Assembly: GCA_016786615.1 (NCBI GenBank)
Contig: JAEUVX010000004.1
Coordinates: 279,532 to 343,531 of the forward strand
Direction of reading: 5' to 3'
DNA length: 64,000 nt
Origin: Flavipsychrobacter sp.
GTDB taxonomy: Bacteria; Bacteroidota; Bacteroidia; Chitinophagales; Chitinophagaceae
A program made the translations under genes and the position numbers. Below the pieces are notes generated by a model. The model was not told where the DNA came from. It saw only the letters and a list, made by a program, of their open reading frames with translations, and did not search any database. Below, piece after piece: positions 15,380 through 24,263 of the stretch. Each line of letters starts with the position of its first letter. Position 1 is the stretch's first letter.

Positions 15380-16918
15380 ATGCCGTTTATACTAACTGCA
15401 CTATATATGGTGTTGCTGGTAGTATTGTATTTTCCTTATTGCAAATACTATGTTGACCCGGATGCTACTGCATATCTGACCATATCTCAACGCTATGCCG
15501 ATGGAGACTGGCAGAACGCAGTCAACGGATACTGGAGCCCGTGGAGTTGTTGGATGACTGCATTATTCATAAAACCCGGTGCAGGTGCTCTAGTTGCTGC
15601 AGTCATAGCCAATACAATAGGTGCAGTATTATTATTGTGGGTTACACAATCATATTTTATTAAGTATAGCATCACACCATTTGCGCAATGGATGCTATGT
15701 GCGGCAATGGCTGTGTTTCTCTCTTATGCAGTCTACTGGCAAAATTTTGATGACCTGTGGGAGTGTTTCTTCCTGTTGTATGCACTGCGCATAATGATTA
15801 GTCATCGTTTCAGACATACACCTGCGTTGTGGATAGGTGCAGGTGTGCTGGGTGCACTGGCATATTTTGCTAAAGCATACGCGTTTCCTTTTTTCATACT
15901 AAGTACATTGGCTGTTGTATTTTATAACACAAGGGCATGGAGAAAGGCAAACATGGCAGAGTGGTTGAAGATATCAGCTGTTATAATAGGGGTAATGTTG
16001 CTGTTGTGCAGCCCCTGGCTATATGCATTGCATCATAAATACGGTATGTGGACTACAGGTACAGCCGGCAAACTCAATATGTCATGGTATCTGGTTGGCC
16101 ATCCGTATTGGAAAGATGGAATAGGTTATTTATTGCCGCCGGGTAATGGTATTACGTATTGGGAAGACCCATGGCTGGTAAATGGTGAAATGCCAAGGTT
16201 TTGGAGTTCTAATGAATTGTTCATCCGCCAGTTGATGAAGCTGGTACAGAATAGCTACAAGTTTACGCTCAGCAGCCTGATGATTGGTGCAGGTTTCCTT
16301 GCAGTGTGGGTATATATGGTTTGGCTCTTGCTTTTCCGTAAAGTAAGGCGGCAAAAGTACAGGGTATATTATCCAATCATTATACCATACATACTTTTCC
16401 CGCTGCCTTTCTTCCTCATTAACTTCGAACCACGATACATCTGGTACATGTTGCCAATCAGTATGGTGTTGGGCATTGCTATCCTCAGAAAGAACAGACT
16501 GTTCAGCCGCAAGTGGGTGATAGTATTGTTTGCTGCCAGTTATATTGTTTGGCCGATATGGGATATACAGAATATGTGGAATGTAGGCAAGGATGAACAT
16601 CAACTTGCACAGCAATTAAAGCAAAAAGGTATTAGTGGCACTTGTGCTTCCAATGTTGTATTTGGTATGTATGAAGCTGTTAAGATGCAAAGAGTAGCCT
16701 ATTTCTCTGGCAATCGCTATTATATCAAGACTTCAAGCTCTGTTCACAATCAAGAATTGCTCCCAGAGCTAAGAAAGTATAAGATTGAATATTTTTTCTA
16801 TTATTACGATCAGATAGCGGATGCAAACTATTATGCTCATTTGAGTGATGAACATCACAATCCATTCCCGGTAGTATTTGAAAATAGAGAAGTGAAGGTG
16901 TTCTTCCTTAACCCCTGA
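15380..16918 (+). CDS. second polytopic GT-C-like membrane protein
   Basis: I start at ATG 15380 (MPFILTALYMV; 512 residues). A TTG at 15359, directly preceded by AAGGA, would add seven residues and is possible. The protein has about ten membrane helices. A first periplasmic loop contains YVDPDATAYLTISQRYADGDW, with the acidic pair expected at a GT-C active site, and NGYWSPWSCW follows. A soluble C-terminal part (about 420-512) is reminiscent of glycosyltransferase tails. It is paired with the upstream gene. Substrates are unknown. Confidence 0.6.
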   Translation: MPFILTALYMVLLVVLYFPYCKYYVDPDATAYLTISQRYADGDWQNAVNGYWSPWSCWMTALFIKPGAGALVAAVIANTIGAVLLLWVTQSYFIKYSITPFAQWMLCAAMAVFLSYAVYWQNFDDLWECFFLLYALRIMISHRFRHTPALWIGAGVLGALAYFAKAYAFPFFILSTLAVVFYNTRAWRKANMAEWLKISAVIIGVMLLLCSPWLYALHHKYGMWTTGTAGKLNMSWYLVGHPYWKDGIGYLLPPGNGITYWEDPWLVNGEMPRFWSSNELFIRQLMKLVQNSYKFTLSSLMIGAGFLAVWVYMVWLLLFRKVRRQKYRVYYPIIIPYILFPLPFFLINFEPRYIWYMLPISMVLGIAILRKNRLFSRKWVIVLFAASYIVWPIWDIQNMWNVGKDEHQLAQQLKQKGISGTCASNVVFGMYEAVKMQRVAYFSGNRYYIKTSSSVHNQELLPELRKYKIEYFFYYYDQIADANYYAHLSDEHHNPFPVVFENREVKVFFLNP

Positions 16919-16958
16919 TTAACTACAGCGGGTGTAACCAACTTATTGGTTTAATAAT

Positions 16959-16966
16959 TATCTTTG
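16959..16966 (+). promoter_or_regulatory. TATCTTTG -7 box of the aldolase gene
   Basis: TATCTTTG matches the TAnnTTTG element of Bacteroidota promoters and lies 31 bp before the aldolase start. No good TTTG is seen at the usual distance upstream. Confidence 0.55.
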
Positions 16967-16997
16967 CACACTTTTTAAGGAAAAATATCATATATAT

Positions 16998-18056
16998 ATG
17001 GCATCGAAAAAAATACAGGAACTGCTGGGCGATCAGGCAGGCTTTTATCTGGACCACACTTGCAAAACCATCGACAAATCTGTACTGCACCTGCCTACAG
17101 GTAGCGTAGTAGATGACGTATGGCAAATGTCTAACCGCAACATCCAGACGCTGAAAAGCATTCAGGCACTGATGGGCAATGGCCGTCTTGCAAACACAGG
17201 TTATGTATCTATCCTTCCTGTAGATCAGGGTATTGAGCATAGCGCCGGTGCGTCTTTCGCTCCGAACCCTATTTATTTCGATCCTGAAAATATTGTGAAG
17301 CTGGCTATGGAAGGTGGTTGCAACGCGGTTGCATCTACTTATGGCGTACTGGGTTCTGTTGCTCGCAAATATGCTCACAAAATACCTTTCATTGTAAAAA
17401 TCAACCACAACGAGTTCATCTCTTACCCTAACAAGTTCGATCAGATCATGTTCGGCACTATTAAAGATGCGTGGAACATGGGTGCAACAGCAGTAGGTGC
17501 TACTATCTATTTTGGTAGCGACGAAAGCGCTCGCCAGATTGTAGAAGTTGCTAAAGCATTTGAATATGCGCACGAACTGGGTATGGCTACTGTATTGTGG
17601 TGCTACCTGCGCAACAGCGGTTTCAAGAAAGATGGCGTTGACTACCATACTGCTGCCGACCTTACAGCACAGGCAAACCACCTGGGCGTAACAATACAGG
17701 CAGATATCATTAAACAAAAATTACCTGCAGGCAATGGCGGTTACAACGCGCTGGCTTTCGGTAAAACACATAAGAAAGTTTACGAAAACCTGACTACAGA
17801 CCATCCGATAGACCTGTGCCGTTATCAGGTAGCTAACTGCTACATGGGCCGTGCCGGTTTGATAAACTCTGGTGGTGAGTCTAAAGGTGCATCTGATATG
17901 GCAGAAGCTGTAATGACTGCCGTTGTTAACAAGCGTGCAGGTGGTATGGGCCTTATCAGTGGCCGTAAAGCATTCCAGAAACCAATGAACGAAGGTGTGG
18001 AATTGCTGAATACTATTCAGGATGTTTACCTGGATAAAGACATCACAATCGCATAG
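16998..18056 (+). CDS. fbaB: class I fructose-bisphosphate aldolase (DhnA/FbaB type)
   Basis: The 352-residue enzyme cleaves fructose-1,6-bisphosphate to dihydroxyacetone phosphate and glyceraldehyde-3-phosphate, or runs in reverse in gluconeogenesis. It belongs to the archaeal-type class I family: [12 protein letters not shown] near residue 75, [11 protein letters not shown] near 130, and [12 protein letters not shown] near 232, which contains the expected Schiff-base Lys. The C-terminal phosphate-binding loop includes [10 protein letters not shown] and [12 protein letters not shown]. It is preceded by a -7 box and followed by a strong hairpin. Confidence 0.92.
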   Translation: MASKKIQELLGDQAGFYLDHTCKTIDKSVLHLPTGSVVDDVWQMSNRNIQTLKSIQALMGNGRLANTGYVSILPVDQGIEHSAGASFAPNPIYFDPENIVKLAMEGGCNAVASTYGVLGSVARKYAHKIPFIVKINHNEFISYPNKFDQIMFGTIKDAWNMGATAVGATIYFGSDESARQIVEVAKAFEYAHELGMATVLWCYLRNSGFKKDGVDYHTAADLTAQANHLGVTIQADIIKQKLPAGNGGYNALAFGKTHKKVYENLTTDHPIDLCRYQVANCYMGRAGLINSGGESKGASDMAEAVMTAVVNKRAGGMGLISGRKAFQKPMNEGVELLNTIQDVYLDKDITIA

Positions 18057-18080
18057 TTTTTAACTTTAAATTAATTTTAC

Positions 18081-18120
18081 ATAAGAGCTGTCGTGTTTAT
18101 TCACACAGCTCTTATTTTAT
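18081..18120 (+). terminator. terminator of the aldolase gene
   Basis: An 11-bp stem, ATAAGAGCTGT (18081-18091) with ACAGCTCTTAT (18105-18115), is followed by TTTAT. Confidence 0.85.
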
Positions 18121-18159
18121 GTGTAAAATATTGCCATCCCGATAGTTTTTTTGTTTATA

Positions 18160-18209
18160 TTTAATGTATCTTTAAGGTGATTTTAACCTTATATTGAAGC
18201 ATTTTTAAT
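18160..18209 (+). promoter_or_regulatory. 11-bp-phased TTTAA(T/G/C) array upstream of FN3/T9SS gene 1
   Basis: TTTAAT at 18160, TTTAAG at 18171, TTTAAC at 18182, ATTGAA (degenerate) at 18193 and TTTAAT at 18204 are spaced exactly 11 bp apart. The last box ends only 12 bp before the ATG at 18222, closer than in the other arrays. Either the transcription start lies inside the array or the last box is fortuitous. Confidence 0.5.
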
Positions 18210-18221
18210 GTAGTCATAATT

Positions 18222-20009
18222 ATGAAACATCTCTACAAACTCAAATTTTTGTTGCCTGTACTGATGCTGTTTGCAATCAGTGCAAAAGCACAACTACCGG
18301 CGTGTTCTACATACGTATTCACGACGTCTAGTGAAACGTTTACATATTTATCAGGAGGTACTTCGGCATCTAGTATACTTTGCGATGATTGTATTCAGAC
18401 AAATATCCCAATGAACTTCACATTTCCGTTTTGTGGTAACAACTACAATACAATTAGCGTTGGTTCAAACGGTTACATATCGTTGTCAAACAGTGCTAAC
18501 GTATGGTTGGGAGTTTCTACATCAGCTATTACCAGTACACAACCTGTGCTTTTCGGTATGTGGGGCGATGAGTGGGGAAGTGCTGGTGCTGCATCATATT
18601 TGACAACGGGTAGCGCCCCTAACCGTGTATTTACTTTCGAATGGCGTAACTGGCGCCCATACGCAAATACAGCAAATCCTGAATATTCTATGCAAATGAG
18701 GTTATATGAAACTTCTGGCAGGATACAATTCTTATATAAAAGGGAAGGTACTACTACCCGCACATCTACTTATGGCATTGGTATTGCATGGTCTGCTGCG
18801 GACTACCAGTCTCTGCAAACAAATACTGCTACACCTGCTATATCAAACACATCGTTATTTACTTATTCCGGGTATCCACCTAACAATCAGGTATATCAAT
18901 GGGATCCGCCAACACCATGTACCAAGGCAAGTGCGTTAACAATGGGTAATTACAACTCACAAGCAGCATCATTCAGTTGGACAGGCGTTCCCGGTTCGTT
19001 AGATTATCAATATGCCGTAGATACGAGGGCAGATTTGAGCCCTAATCTTACTACGACAATTACTAATACTACAGTGACAAGTGGCACTGCAATAGGTCTG
19101 ACACCCAATACAAGGTATTATATTCACGTTCGTACACGTTGTTCACTCACGAGTATTTCACAGTGGGACACGCTATCTTTTGTAACGCTGCCTCAATGTT
19201 CTCGTCCTGATACGTTGATAGTAGGCTATGTAGATTCTAATAGTGTGAATTTCCAGTGGTCGCCTGTTATCACTGCCTTGTCTTATGACTATATATTCAG
19301 CAGTACAAAGATAGTGCCTACAAAAGCAATGGCTACAAACATATCAAGCCCGGTAGTAGCAAAAGCAAGCCTTACAGAGGGTACATGGTATTATGTTTAC
19401 TACAGGTCGTTGTGTACTAATGCAGATAGTTCAGGCTGGATGTTAGATTCTATCTATACACCGGTGCCATGCCGTGCACCACAGCTTAGCATGAATATGC
19501 TTGTCAGTAACAATGCAATTGTTACATGGAGCCCTGTGAATACTGCATATCAATATGAATATTTTGTTGGCACATCAGCTACAGAACCTACATTAGGTAC
19601 ACCACATAAGTTCACAAGCCTGCAACTGCCATACCTTGTGCCAAAATCTACTTATGACCTGTTTGTAAGATGTAATTGTAGTGATAATGGTATTAAAACA
19701 AATTCTAAGTGGGCATTGCTTGAGTTTGCAACACCTCCGCCAACAGCTATTAACAGTATATATATGAATGCTGTAAATCTCAGCGTTTATCCTAATCCTG
19801 CACACGATGTGTTGTATATAGAGTTGAGTGGTAAATATTCTTCTAAAGCATCAATCTATATTACTGATGTTGCAGGAAGGGTGATACAGACAGTTGATGT
19901 TTCTGCTGACAAATTCTCTGTTGATGTGAGCCGTCTTGCAAAAGGTGTTTACTTCCTGAAGTTTATGGATGGTGAGCATACAAAGACAACACGTTTTAAT
20001 AAGCTCTAA
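18222..20009 (+). CDS. T9SS-exported fibronectin-III-like surface protein 1
   Basis: The 595-residue protein has a signal peptide (1-24, ending SAKAQ). Its N-terminal domain (about 25-230) has paired cysteines (LCDDC, FPFCGNNY), a VGSNGYISLSN turn and FEWRNWR. Three fibronectin-III-like modules follow (about 232-325, 328-418, 420-510), each ending with a Cys and an aromatic strand such as VRTRCS...SQWDTLSFVTLP. A T9SS type-A sorting domain (about 520-595, VYPNPAHDVLYIELSG ... LAKGVYFLKFMDG) closes it. It is probably a surface-anchored or released adhesin-like protein; no enzyme motif is visible. It is closely related to the next gene over the whole length and has its own terminator. Confidence 0.85.
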   Translation: MKHLYKLKFLLPVLMLFAISAKAQLPACSTYVFTTSSETFTYLSGGTSASSILCDDCIQTNIPMNFTFPFCGNNYNTISVGSNGYISLSNSANVWLGVSTSAITSTQPVLFGMWGDEWGSAGAASYLTTGSAPNRVFTFEWRNWRPYANTANPEYSMQMRLYETSGRIQFLYKREGTTTRTSTYGIGIAWSAADYQSLQTNTATPAISNTSLFTYSGYPPNNQVYQWDPPTPCTKASALTMGNYNSQAASFSWTGVPGSLDYQYAVDTRADLSPNLTTTITNTTVTSGTAIGLTPNTRYYIHVRTRCSLTSISQWDTLSFVTLPQCSRPDTLIVGYVDSNSVNFQWSPVITALSYDYIFSSTKIVPTKAMATNISSPVVAKASLTEGTWYYVYYRSLCTNADSSGWMLDSIYTPVPCRAPQLSMNMLVSNNAIVTWSPVNTAYQYEYFVGTSATEPTLGTPHKFTSLQLPYLVPKSTYDLFVRCNCSDNGIKTNSKWALLEFATPPPTAINSIYMNAVNLSVYPNPAHDVLYIELSGKYSSKASIYITDVAGRVIQTVDVSADKFSVDVSRLAKGVYFLKFMDGEHTKTTRFNKL

Positions 20010-20031
20010 TTAATAATTGATATTATAAGAC

Positions 20032-20061
20032 AAAGCCTGCAGATACCTGCAGGCTTTTCTC
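20032..20061 (+). terminator. terminator of FN3/T9SS gene 1
   Basis: A perfect 11-bp stem, AAAGCCTGCAG (20032-20042) with CTGCAGGCTTT (20047-20057), has a 4-base loop and is followed by T residues. Confidence 0.9.
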
Positions 20062-20121
20062 ATTTATACATAGTTTTTTTTAAAAAGTTTAATAATTCTG
20101 TTTGTCAGTGCATTATGTTTT

Positions 20122-20193
20122 TTTAATGTGTTTATAATTCCGCTTTAATCGTAGGTTAAGTGTATTTTAACTACCACATAATTGCATTTTAAT
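20122..20193 (+). promoter_or_regulatory. seven-position 11-bp-phased TTTAAT array upstream of FN3/T9SS gene 2
   Basis: Boxes start at 20122 (TTTAAT), 20133 (TATAAT), 20144 (TTTAAT), 20155 (GTTAAG), 20166 (TTTAAC), 20177 (CATAAT) and 20188 (TTTAAT), every one exactly 11 bp from the next. Five keep the TTAA core and two have ATAA. TTGACC follows directly after the last box. This is the longest and most regular array in the window; the start codon is 65-71 bp downstream. Confidence 0.62.
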
Positions 20194-20257
20194 TGACCTG
20201 AATAGTGCTTGGGGCAAGGCTTCCATAATTTTACAATTATAGATAACAGGTAAAATT

Positions 20258-22075
20258 ATGTTTATGAAGTATATATGTAATGCCATTAAATCCGCTTTAC
20301 TTTTCATATTGTTGATGGGTATTGCTAATAATGTTCAGGCTCAGATACCGGCATGTTCTACCTATGTTTTTACAACATCCTCCGAGCCATTCACCTATCT
20401 TACCGGAGCCAGTTCAGCATCTACAATTCATTGCGATGACTGTACCATGCGGTTTATATCAGTTGGGTTTAGTTTCCCTTTTTGTGGTAATAATTACTCG
20501 TCAGTGAGTGCGTGTTCCAATGGGTTTTTATCACTTTCAAATTCATCCAGCGCATCGTTATCAAATTTATTATCAGGTGTTAACAGTATAGCTCCTATTC
20601 TGCAGGTAATGTGGGATGATATGTATGGAGCGATTGGTTCAACAGCCAGTTATAAAACACAAGGCACAAGCCCAAACAGGGTGTTTATATTTGAATGGAA
20701 AAACTGGCGTACATATGCCAATCGTAATACCGGAGCAGCAATATCTATCCAGTTGAAGTTGTATGAAACATCGGGCAGAATTCAAATGCACTATAAAAGA
20801 GAAGCATCTGCATCATCATACAATCCCAGTAGTGCATCTATAGGTATTGCATACAGTAATGCCGATTACCAATCATTACCTAATGCTGGTGTCAGCCCGG
20901 TTCCTTCTTCAACTACATTCACAACCGGCATCAACGCATGGCCTGCTACCAATCAGATTTATCAATGGGATCCTCCAACGCCTTGTACCAAATCAAGTGC
21001 ATTTACTATGGGCAATTACAACTCACAGGCTGCATCATTCAGTTGGACAGGTGTACCGGGGGCATTGGATTATCAATATGCGGTAGATACAAGGGCCGAC
21101 CTGAGTCCTAATCTTACAACACCCATTACAAATACAACAGTAACCAGCGGTAGCGTTACAGGCCTCACGCCTAATACACGGTATTATCTTCATGTGCGTA
21201 CCCGTTGTTCTCTTACAAGCATTTCTCAATGGGATACGTTGTCTTTTATTACGCTACCCGCATGTTCACGCCCGGATACTTTGATTGTCGGTTATATTGA
21301 TTCAAATTCTGTAAGTTTTCAATGGACTCCTGTTACAACCGCATTGTCTTATGATTATATAGTTTCTCAAACGAAACTCACCCCGATTAAAGCGCTTGCA
21401 ACTAATATTATCTCGCCGACAGTAGCACTTAATAATCTTACAGAAGGTACTGTATATTATGTTTATTACCGCTCTTTATGTACAAATGCGGATAGTTCTG
21501 CATGGATGTTAGATTCTTTCCGTACTCCGGTGCCATGCCGTGCACCTGAGCTTTCATTGTCGATGCTCGCTAATAACAACGCTGTGGTATCCTGGAAATT
21601 AGTTAATACTGCATATCAATACGAGTATTATTTAGGTAAAGAACCCACACCACCAGCTCTCGGTACACCAATAAAAACAAATAGTGTGCAAACGCCTTAT
21701 CTGGTACCCAGTACGATGTATGATTTGTTTGTGAGATGTAATTGCAATGACCACGGTATCCTTACTAATTCCAAATGGTCGATGCTGGAGTTTGTAACAT
21801 TGCCACCTACAAGTATTTCCGGTGTCAGTCTGAATACGGTATTTATAAGTGCATATCCCAACCCCGCTACTGAAACTTTGAATATTGCCATATCCGGTCA
21901 GTATTCTTCAGATGCAATGTTATTCATTACAGATATTGCAGGTAAGCAATTGCAAGTCGTGAATGTGCTTTCGGGTAAAACATCAATAGACATCAGTAAG
22001 CTGACACCTGGTGTATATCTGTTGAAATATGCAGATGGTGCTAATTCAAAAGTATTGCGATTCAACAAGATGTAA
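20258..22075 (+). CDS. T9SS-exported fibronectin-III-like surface protein 2
   Basis: The 605-residue protein has the same architecture as its upstream neighbour: signal peptide ending NVQAQ, a Cys-paired N-terminal domain (IHCDDC, FPFCGNNYSS, FEWKNWR), three fibronectin-III-like modules and a T9SS sorting domain (AYPNPATETLNIAISG ... LTPGVYLLKYADG). An alternative start at 20264 (MKYICN) is equally good for a signal peptide. The first repeat, from PCTKSSAFTMGNYNSQAAS onward, is almost identical to that of protein 1, while the N-terminal domains differ more. It is probably surface-displayed; no catalytic motif is seen. Confidence 0.85.
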   Translation: MFMKYICNAIKSALLFILLMGIANNVQAQIPACSTYVFTTSSEPFTYLTGASSASTIHCDDCTMRFISVGFSFPFCGNNYSSVSACSNGFLSLSNSSSASLSNLLSGVNSIAPILQVMWDDMYGAIGSTASYKTQGTSPNRVFIFEWKNWRTYANRNTGAAISIQLKLYETSGRIQMHYKREASASSYNPSSASIGIAYSNADYQSLPNAGVSPVPSSTTFTTGINAWPATNQIYQWDPPTPCTKSSAFTMGNYNSQAASFSWTGVPGALDYQYAVDTRADLSPNLTTPITNTTVTSGSVTGLTPNTRYYLHVRTRCSLTSISQWDTLSFITLPACSRPDTLIVGYIDSNSVSFQWTPVTTALSYDYIVSQTKLTPIKALATNIISPTVALNNLTEGTVYYVYYRSLCTNADSSAWMLDSFRTPVPCRAPELSLSMLANNNAVVSWKLVNTAYQYEYYLGKEPTPPALGTPIKTNSVQTPYLVPSTMYDLFVRCNCNDHGILTNSKWSMLEFVTLPPTSISGVSLNTVFISAYPNPATETLNIAISGQYSSDAMLFITDIAGKQLQVVNVLSGKTSIDISKLTPGVYLLKYADGANSKVLRFNKM

Positions 22076-22094
22076 GTCTGACGTTTAATTCTGA

Positions 22095-22129
22095 AATACA
22101 CTATGCTACATCATGTGGCATAGTGTATT
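22095..22129 (+). terminator. hairpin after FN3/T9SS gene 2
   Basis: A 12-bp perfect stem, AATACACTATGC (22095-22106) with GCATAGTGTATT (22118-22129). The following sequence is only weakly T-rich, so termination efficiency is uncertain. Between here and 22243 the gap is AT-rich without a recognisable gene. Confidence 0.65.
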
Positions 22130-22242
22130 ATATGTTACAAAAAACAAATCCAATTTATTGTTGTTATAATGTTTTTTTGTTTTTCACAAATTACATTCAT
22201 TTATCATCTCAACGCCGTATATATATGCGATTATTCCAGACA

Positions 22243-22303
22243 ATTAAAATCTAATTAAAGTGCGATTAAAGACTGATTAAACAGAGGTTAAACATTGATT
22301 AAA
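22243..22303 (+). promoter_or_regulatory. six-copy 11-bp-phased (G)ATTAAA array upstream of FN3/T9SS gene 3
   Basis: ATTAAA begins at 22243, 22254, 22265, 22276 and 22298 and GTTAAA at 22287: six boxes on an unbroken 11-bp ladder, four of them preceded by G. The motif is the reverse complement of the TTTAATC seen upstream of gene 4. TTGACT follows directly after the last box, as in front of gene 2. The array lies in the 22076-22412 gap, 110 bp from the start at 22413; I see no other feature there apart from the hairpin at 22095. Confidence 0.65.
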
Positions 22304-22412
22304 ATTGACTCTTGGAGAATTTAATGACGTTGTGTTCTCATAATAGTGTTTAAATTGATATTGATTGTATTACCTATTGTTTTTGGTATAAACAAAATAA
22401 CAACTTATAGCA

Positions 22413-24074
22413 ATGAAGAGAAATTTACTATTATTCTTGTTTTTATGTTTTAACTGTGTTACTGCATTTGCGCAGCCTCAACATGTTAGATCGGCAACCA
22501 GTGCAAACAACTCATTCCCATTTAATACTACCAGTAGTAACAGGGTTCAGAATCTCTTTATGGCATCTGACTTTTCACCAGCGTTGCCAATGGGTACAAT
22601 CACTAAAATATATTATAAAAGTGCAACAAGTACAACCAGTACGTTTTCAAACGTTACGATAAGCATCGGCACTACTACATTAACGGCATTTGCAACAGGC
22701 CCATGGAATACAGGCCTTACTACTGTTTTCGGACCTGCTACTTACGCCAATACATTTGTTAGTGGCCAGTGGTTTGAGTTCACTTTAAGCTCTCCTTTCT
22801 TTTATGATGGCACTTCAAACTTTATTGTTGAGGCATCTCAGACAGGTTATACAAGTGGTGTTATCATTCAGCAAGGAAGTGTAGGTGGGAACAGGCGTAT
22901 GTGGGGTAATGTAACAGCTACAACAGCTTCTGCCGGTACAGGTAGTCCTGAGTTTGGTATAGATATTATTCCGGGGTCTCCATGCACAAAAGCAATTTCA
23001 TTACCTACAACAAATATTGCATCCACATCTGCACAGGTAAACTGGAATGCTGTTCCGGGTTCATTTAAATATGAATACATCATTGATACCACAGCACCTG
23101 GAAAGGCATATACAAGTATCGTGTCAACAACTAACACGAATGCATTTGTAACGGGTTTGATACCGGGTAAAACACATTACTTACGTGTTAGGAATTACTG
23201 TAGTGCTATCAGCTACTCTATGTGGGATACTATGCAGTTTGTTACATTGCCTCCGTGCAGCAAGCCAGCAGGTTTTACTGTCAGCAATGTAGATTCCAAC
23301 TCTGCGAATATCCAGTGGGATACTGCAAATAACGTAATATCATGGCAGTGGCTGGTAGATACCAATAGAGCCAATCCATTGTTAAGCAACCCGAATATTC
23401 AGAATACGACGATACGATTCAAAGCTTTAACAGGCCTTGCTGAAGGAAAATGGAACTATGTGCATATACGTGCAAAATGTGTTGCCAATGATAGTTCAAG
23501 TTGGTCGTTAGACTCATTCTATACACCAACTCCATGTCGTAAACCCGCATTGTCACTTTCATTCCTCAATCCATTTACAGCATCTATATCATGGCCTGCA
23601 GTTAAGACAGCCGTTAACTATGAATACTTTATGGGCCCTGTATCGGCCATACCTGCAAATGGTACGCCATTAATCAATCCGTTTATCCTGACACCATATC
23701 TGGTTCCAAGCACCAACTATACAATGAGTGTACGTTGTAATTGTATAGACAATGGAGTTAAACAAACATCGGGCTGGGCATCGTTAGATTTCACATCGGC
23801 ACCACCATTAAGTGTTAGCAATGTATCAGAAACACCATTCAGTATTGCGACATACCCCAATCCTGTAAAAGACAACCTGGTAATCAAGGCTACTGGCAAA
23901 CGCAATGGTGCAGCTACCATTACTATTATGGATGTAAAAGGTAAAGTGATCGAAAAGCTTACGATGGAAACAGACGACCTGACAATTAAAACAAATCATT
24001 ATGCTGCAGGCATCTACATACTGCAGTATGCAGATAATGCTACAAGCAGGGTAACTAAGTTTACCAAGCAGTAG
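22413..24074 (+). CDS. T9SS-exported fibronectin-III-like surface protein 3
   Basis: The 553-residue protein has a signal peptide (about 1-20, ending TAFAQ). Its N-terminal domain (about 21-190) is of a different kind from proteins 1 and 2: NRVQNLFMASDFSPALPMGTI, WFEFTLSSPFFYDGTSNFIV and IQQGSVGGNRRMWG. Three fibronectin-III-like modules follow (from SPCTKAISLP, each with the terminal Cys/Trp pattern), then a T9SS sorting domain (TYPNPVKDNLVIKATG ... YAAGIYILQYADN). The central part is nearly identical to the next gene, but the last 40 residues are not. It is probably a surface adhesin or matrix protein; no enzyme signature is seen. Confidence 0.85.
   Translation: MKRNLLLFLFLCFNCVTAFAQPQHVRSATSANNSFPFNTTSSNRVQNLFMASDFSPALPMGTITKIYYKSATSTTSTFSNVTISIGTTTLTAFATGPWNTGLTTVFGPATYANTFVSGQWFEFTLSSPFFYDGTSNFIVEASQTGYTSGVIIQQGSVGGNRRMWGNVTATTASAGTGSPEFGIDIIPGSPCTKAISLPTTNIASTSAQVNWNAVPGSFKYEYIIDTTAPGKAYTSIVSTTNTNAFVTGLIPGKTHYLRVRNYCSAISYSMWDTMQFVTLPPCSKPAGFTVSNVDSNSANIQWDTANNVISWQWLVDTNRANPLLSNPNIQNTTIRFKALTGLAEGKWNYVHIRAKCVANDSSSWSLDSFYTPTPCRKPALSLSFLNPFTASISWPAVKTAVNYEYFMGPVSAIPANGTPLINPFILTPYLVPSTNYTMSVRCNCIDNGVKQTSGWASLDFTSAPPLSVSNVSETPFSIATYPNPVKDNLVIKATGKRNGAATITIMDVKGKVIEKLTMETDDLTIKTNHYAAGIYILQYADNATSRVTKFTKQ
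23004..23904 (+). repeat. 901-bp segment duplicated in the next gene (copy 1)
   Basis: This stretch of gene 3 aligns without any gap to 24861-25761 of gene 4 (constant offset 1857). By my count only about 16 of roughly 315 encoded residues differ, and most base changes are in third codon positions. Sequence on both sides, including the rest of the same genes, is clearly less similar. Confidence 0.8.
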
Positions 24075-24101
24075 CAGAGCAGAGATGTCATAATTTTTCA
24101 A

Positions 24102-24125
24102 AAAGCCACTTTTTTAAGTGGCTTT
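24102..24125 (+). terminator. terminator of FN3/T9SS gene 3
   Basis: A perfect 10-bp stem, AAAGCCACTT (24102-24111) with AAGTGGCTTT (24116-24125), with a T4 loop. The T run after the stem is weak, but the A run before it could make it act on the other strand as well. Confidence 0.75.
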
Positions 24126-24139
24126 AAGTGTTTATATAA

Positions 24140-24191
24140 TTTTAATCTGTTTTTAATCTTAACATTAATAGGTTTTAATCCAATTTTAAGT
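24140..24191 (+). promoter_or_regulatory. 11-bp-phased TTTTAATC array upstream of FN3/T9SS gene 4
   Basis: TTTTAATC occurs at 24140, 24151 and 24173, and TTTTAAGT at 24184, all in one 11-bp register. The missing middle position (24162) holds ATTAAT displaced by one base. The start codon is 73 bp downstream. The box orientation is opposite to that in front of gene 3. Confidence 0.6.
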
Positions 24192-24263
24192 AATTTTTCA
24201 TATCAAGATGATTCTAATGAAAGAATCGGGTAACGCAATTGTTATTAAAAGAGACTATTTGAT

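Noticed and set aside
16923-17717. 264-residue minus-strand frame opposite the aldolase gene
   Set aside because: It covers a clear class I aldolase on the plus strand; composition is typical of antisense frames.
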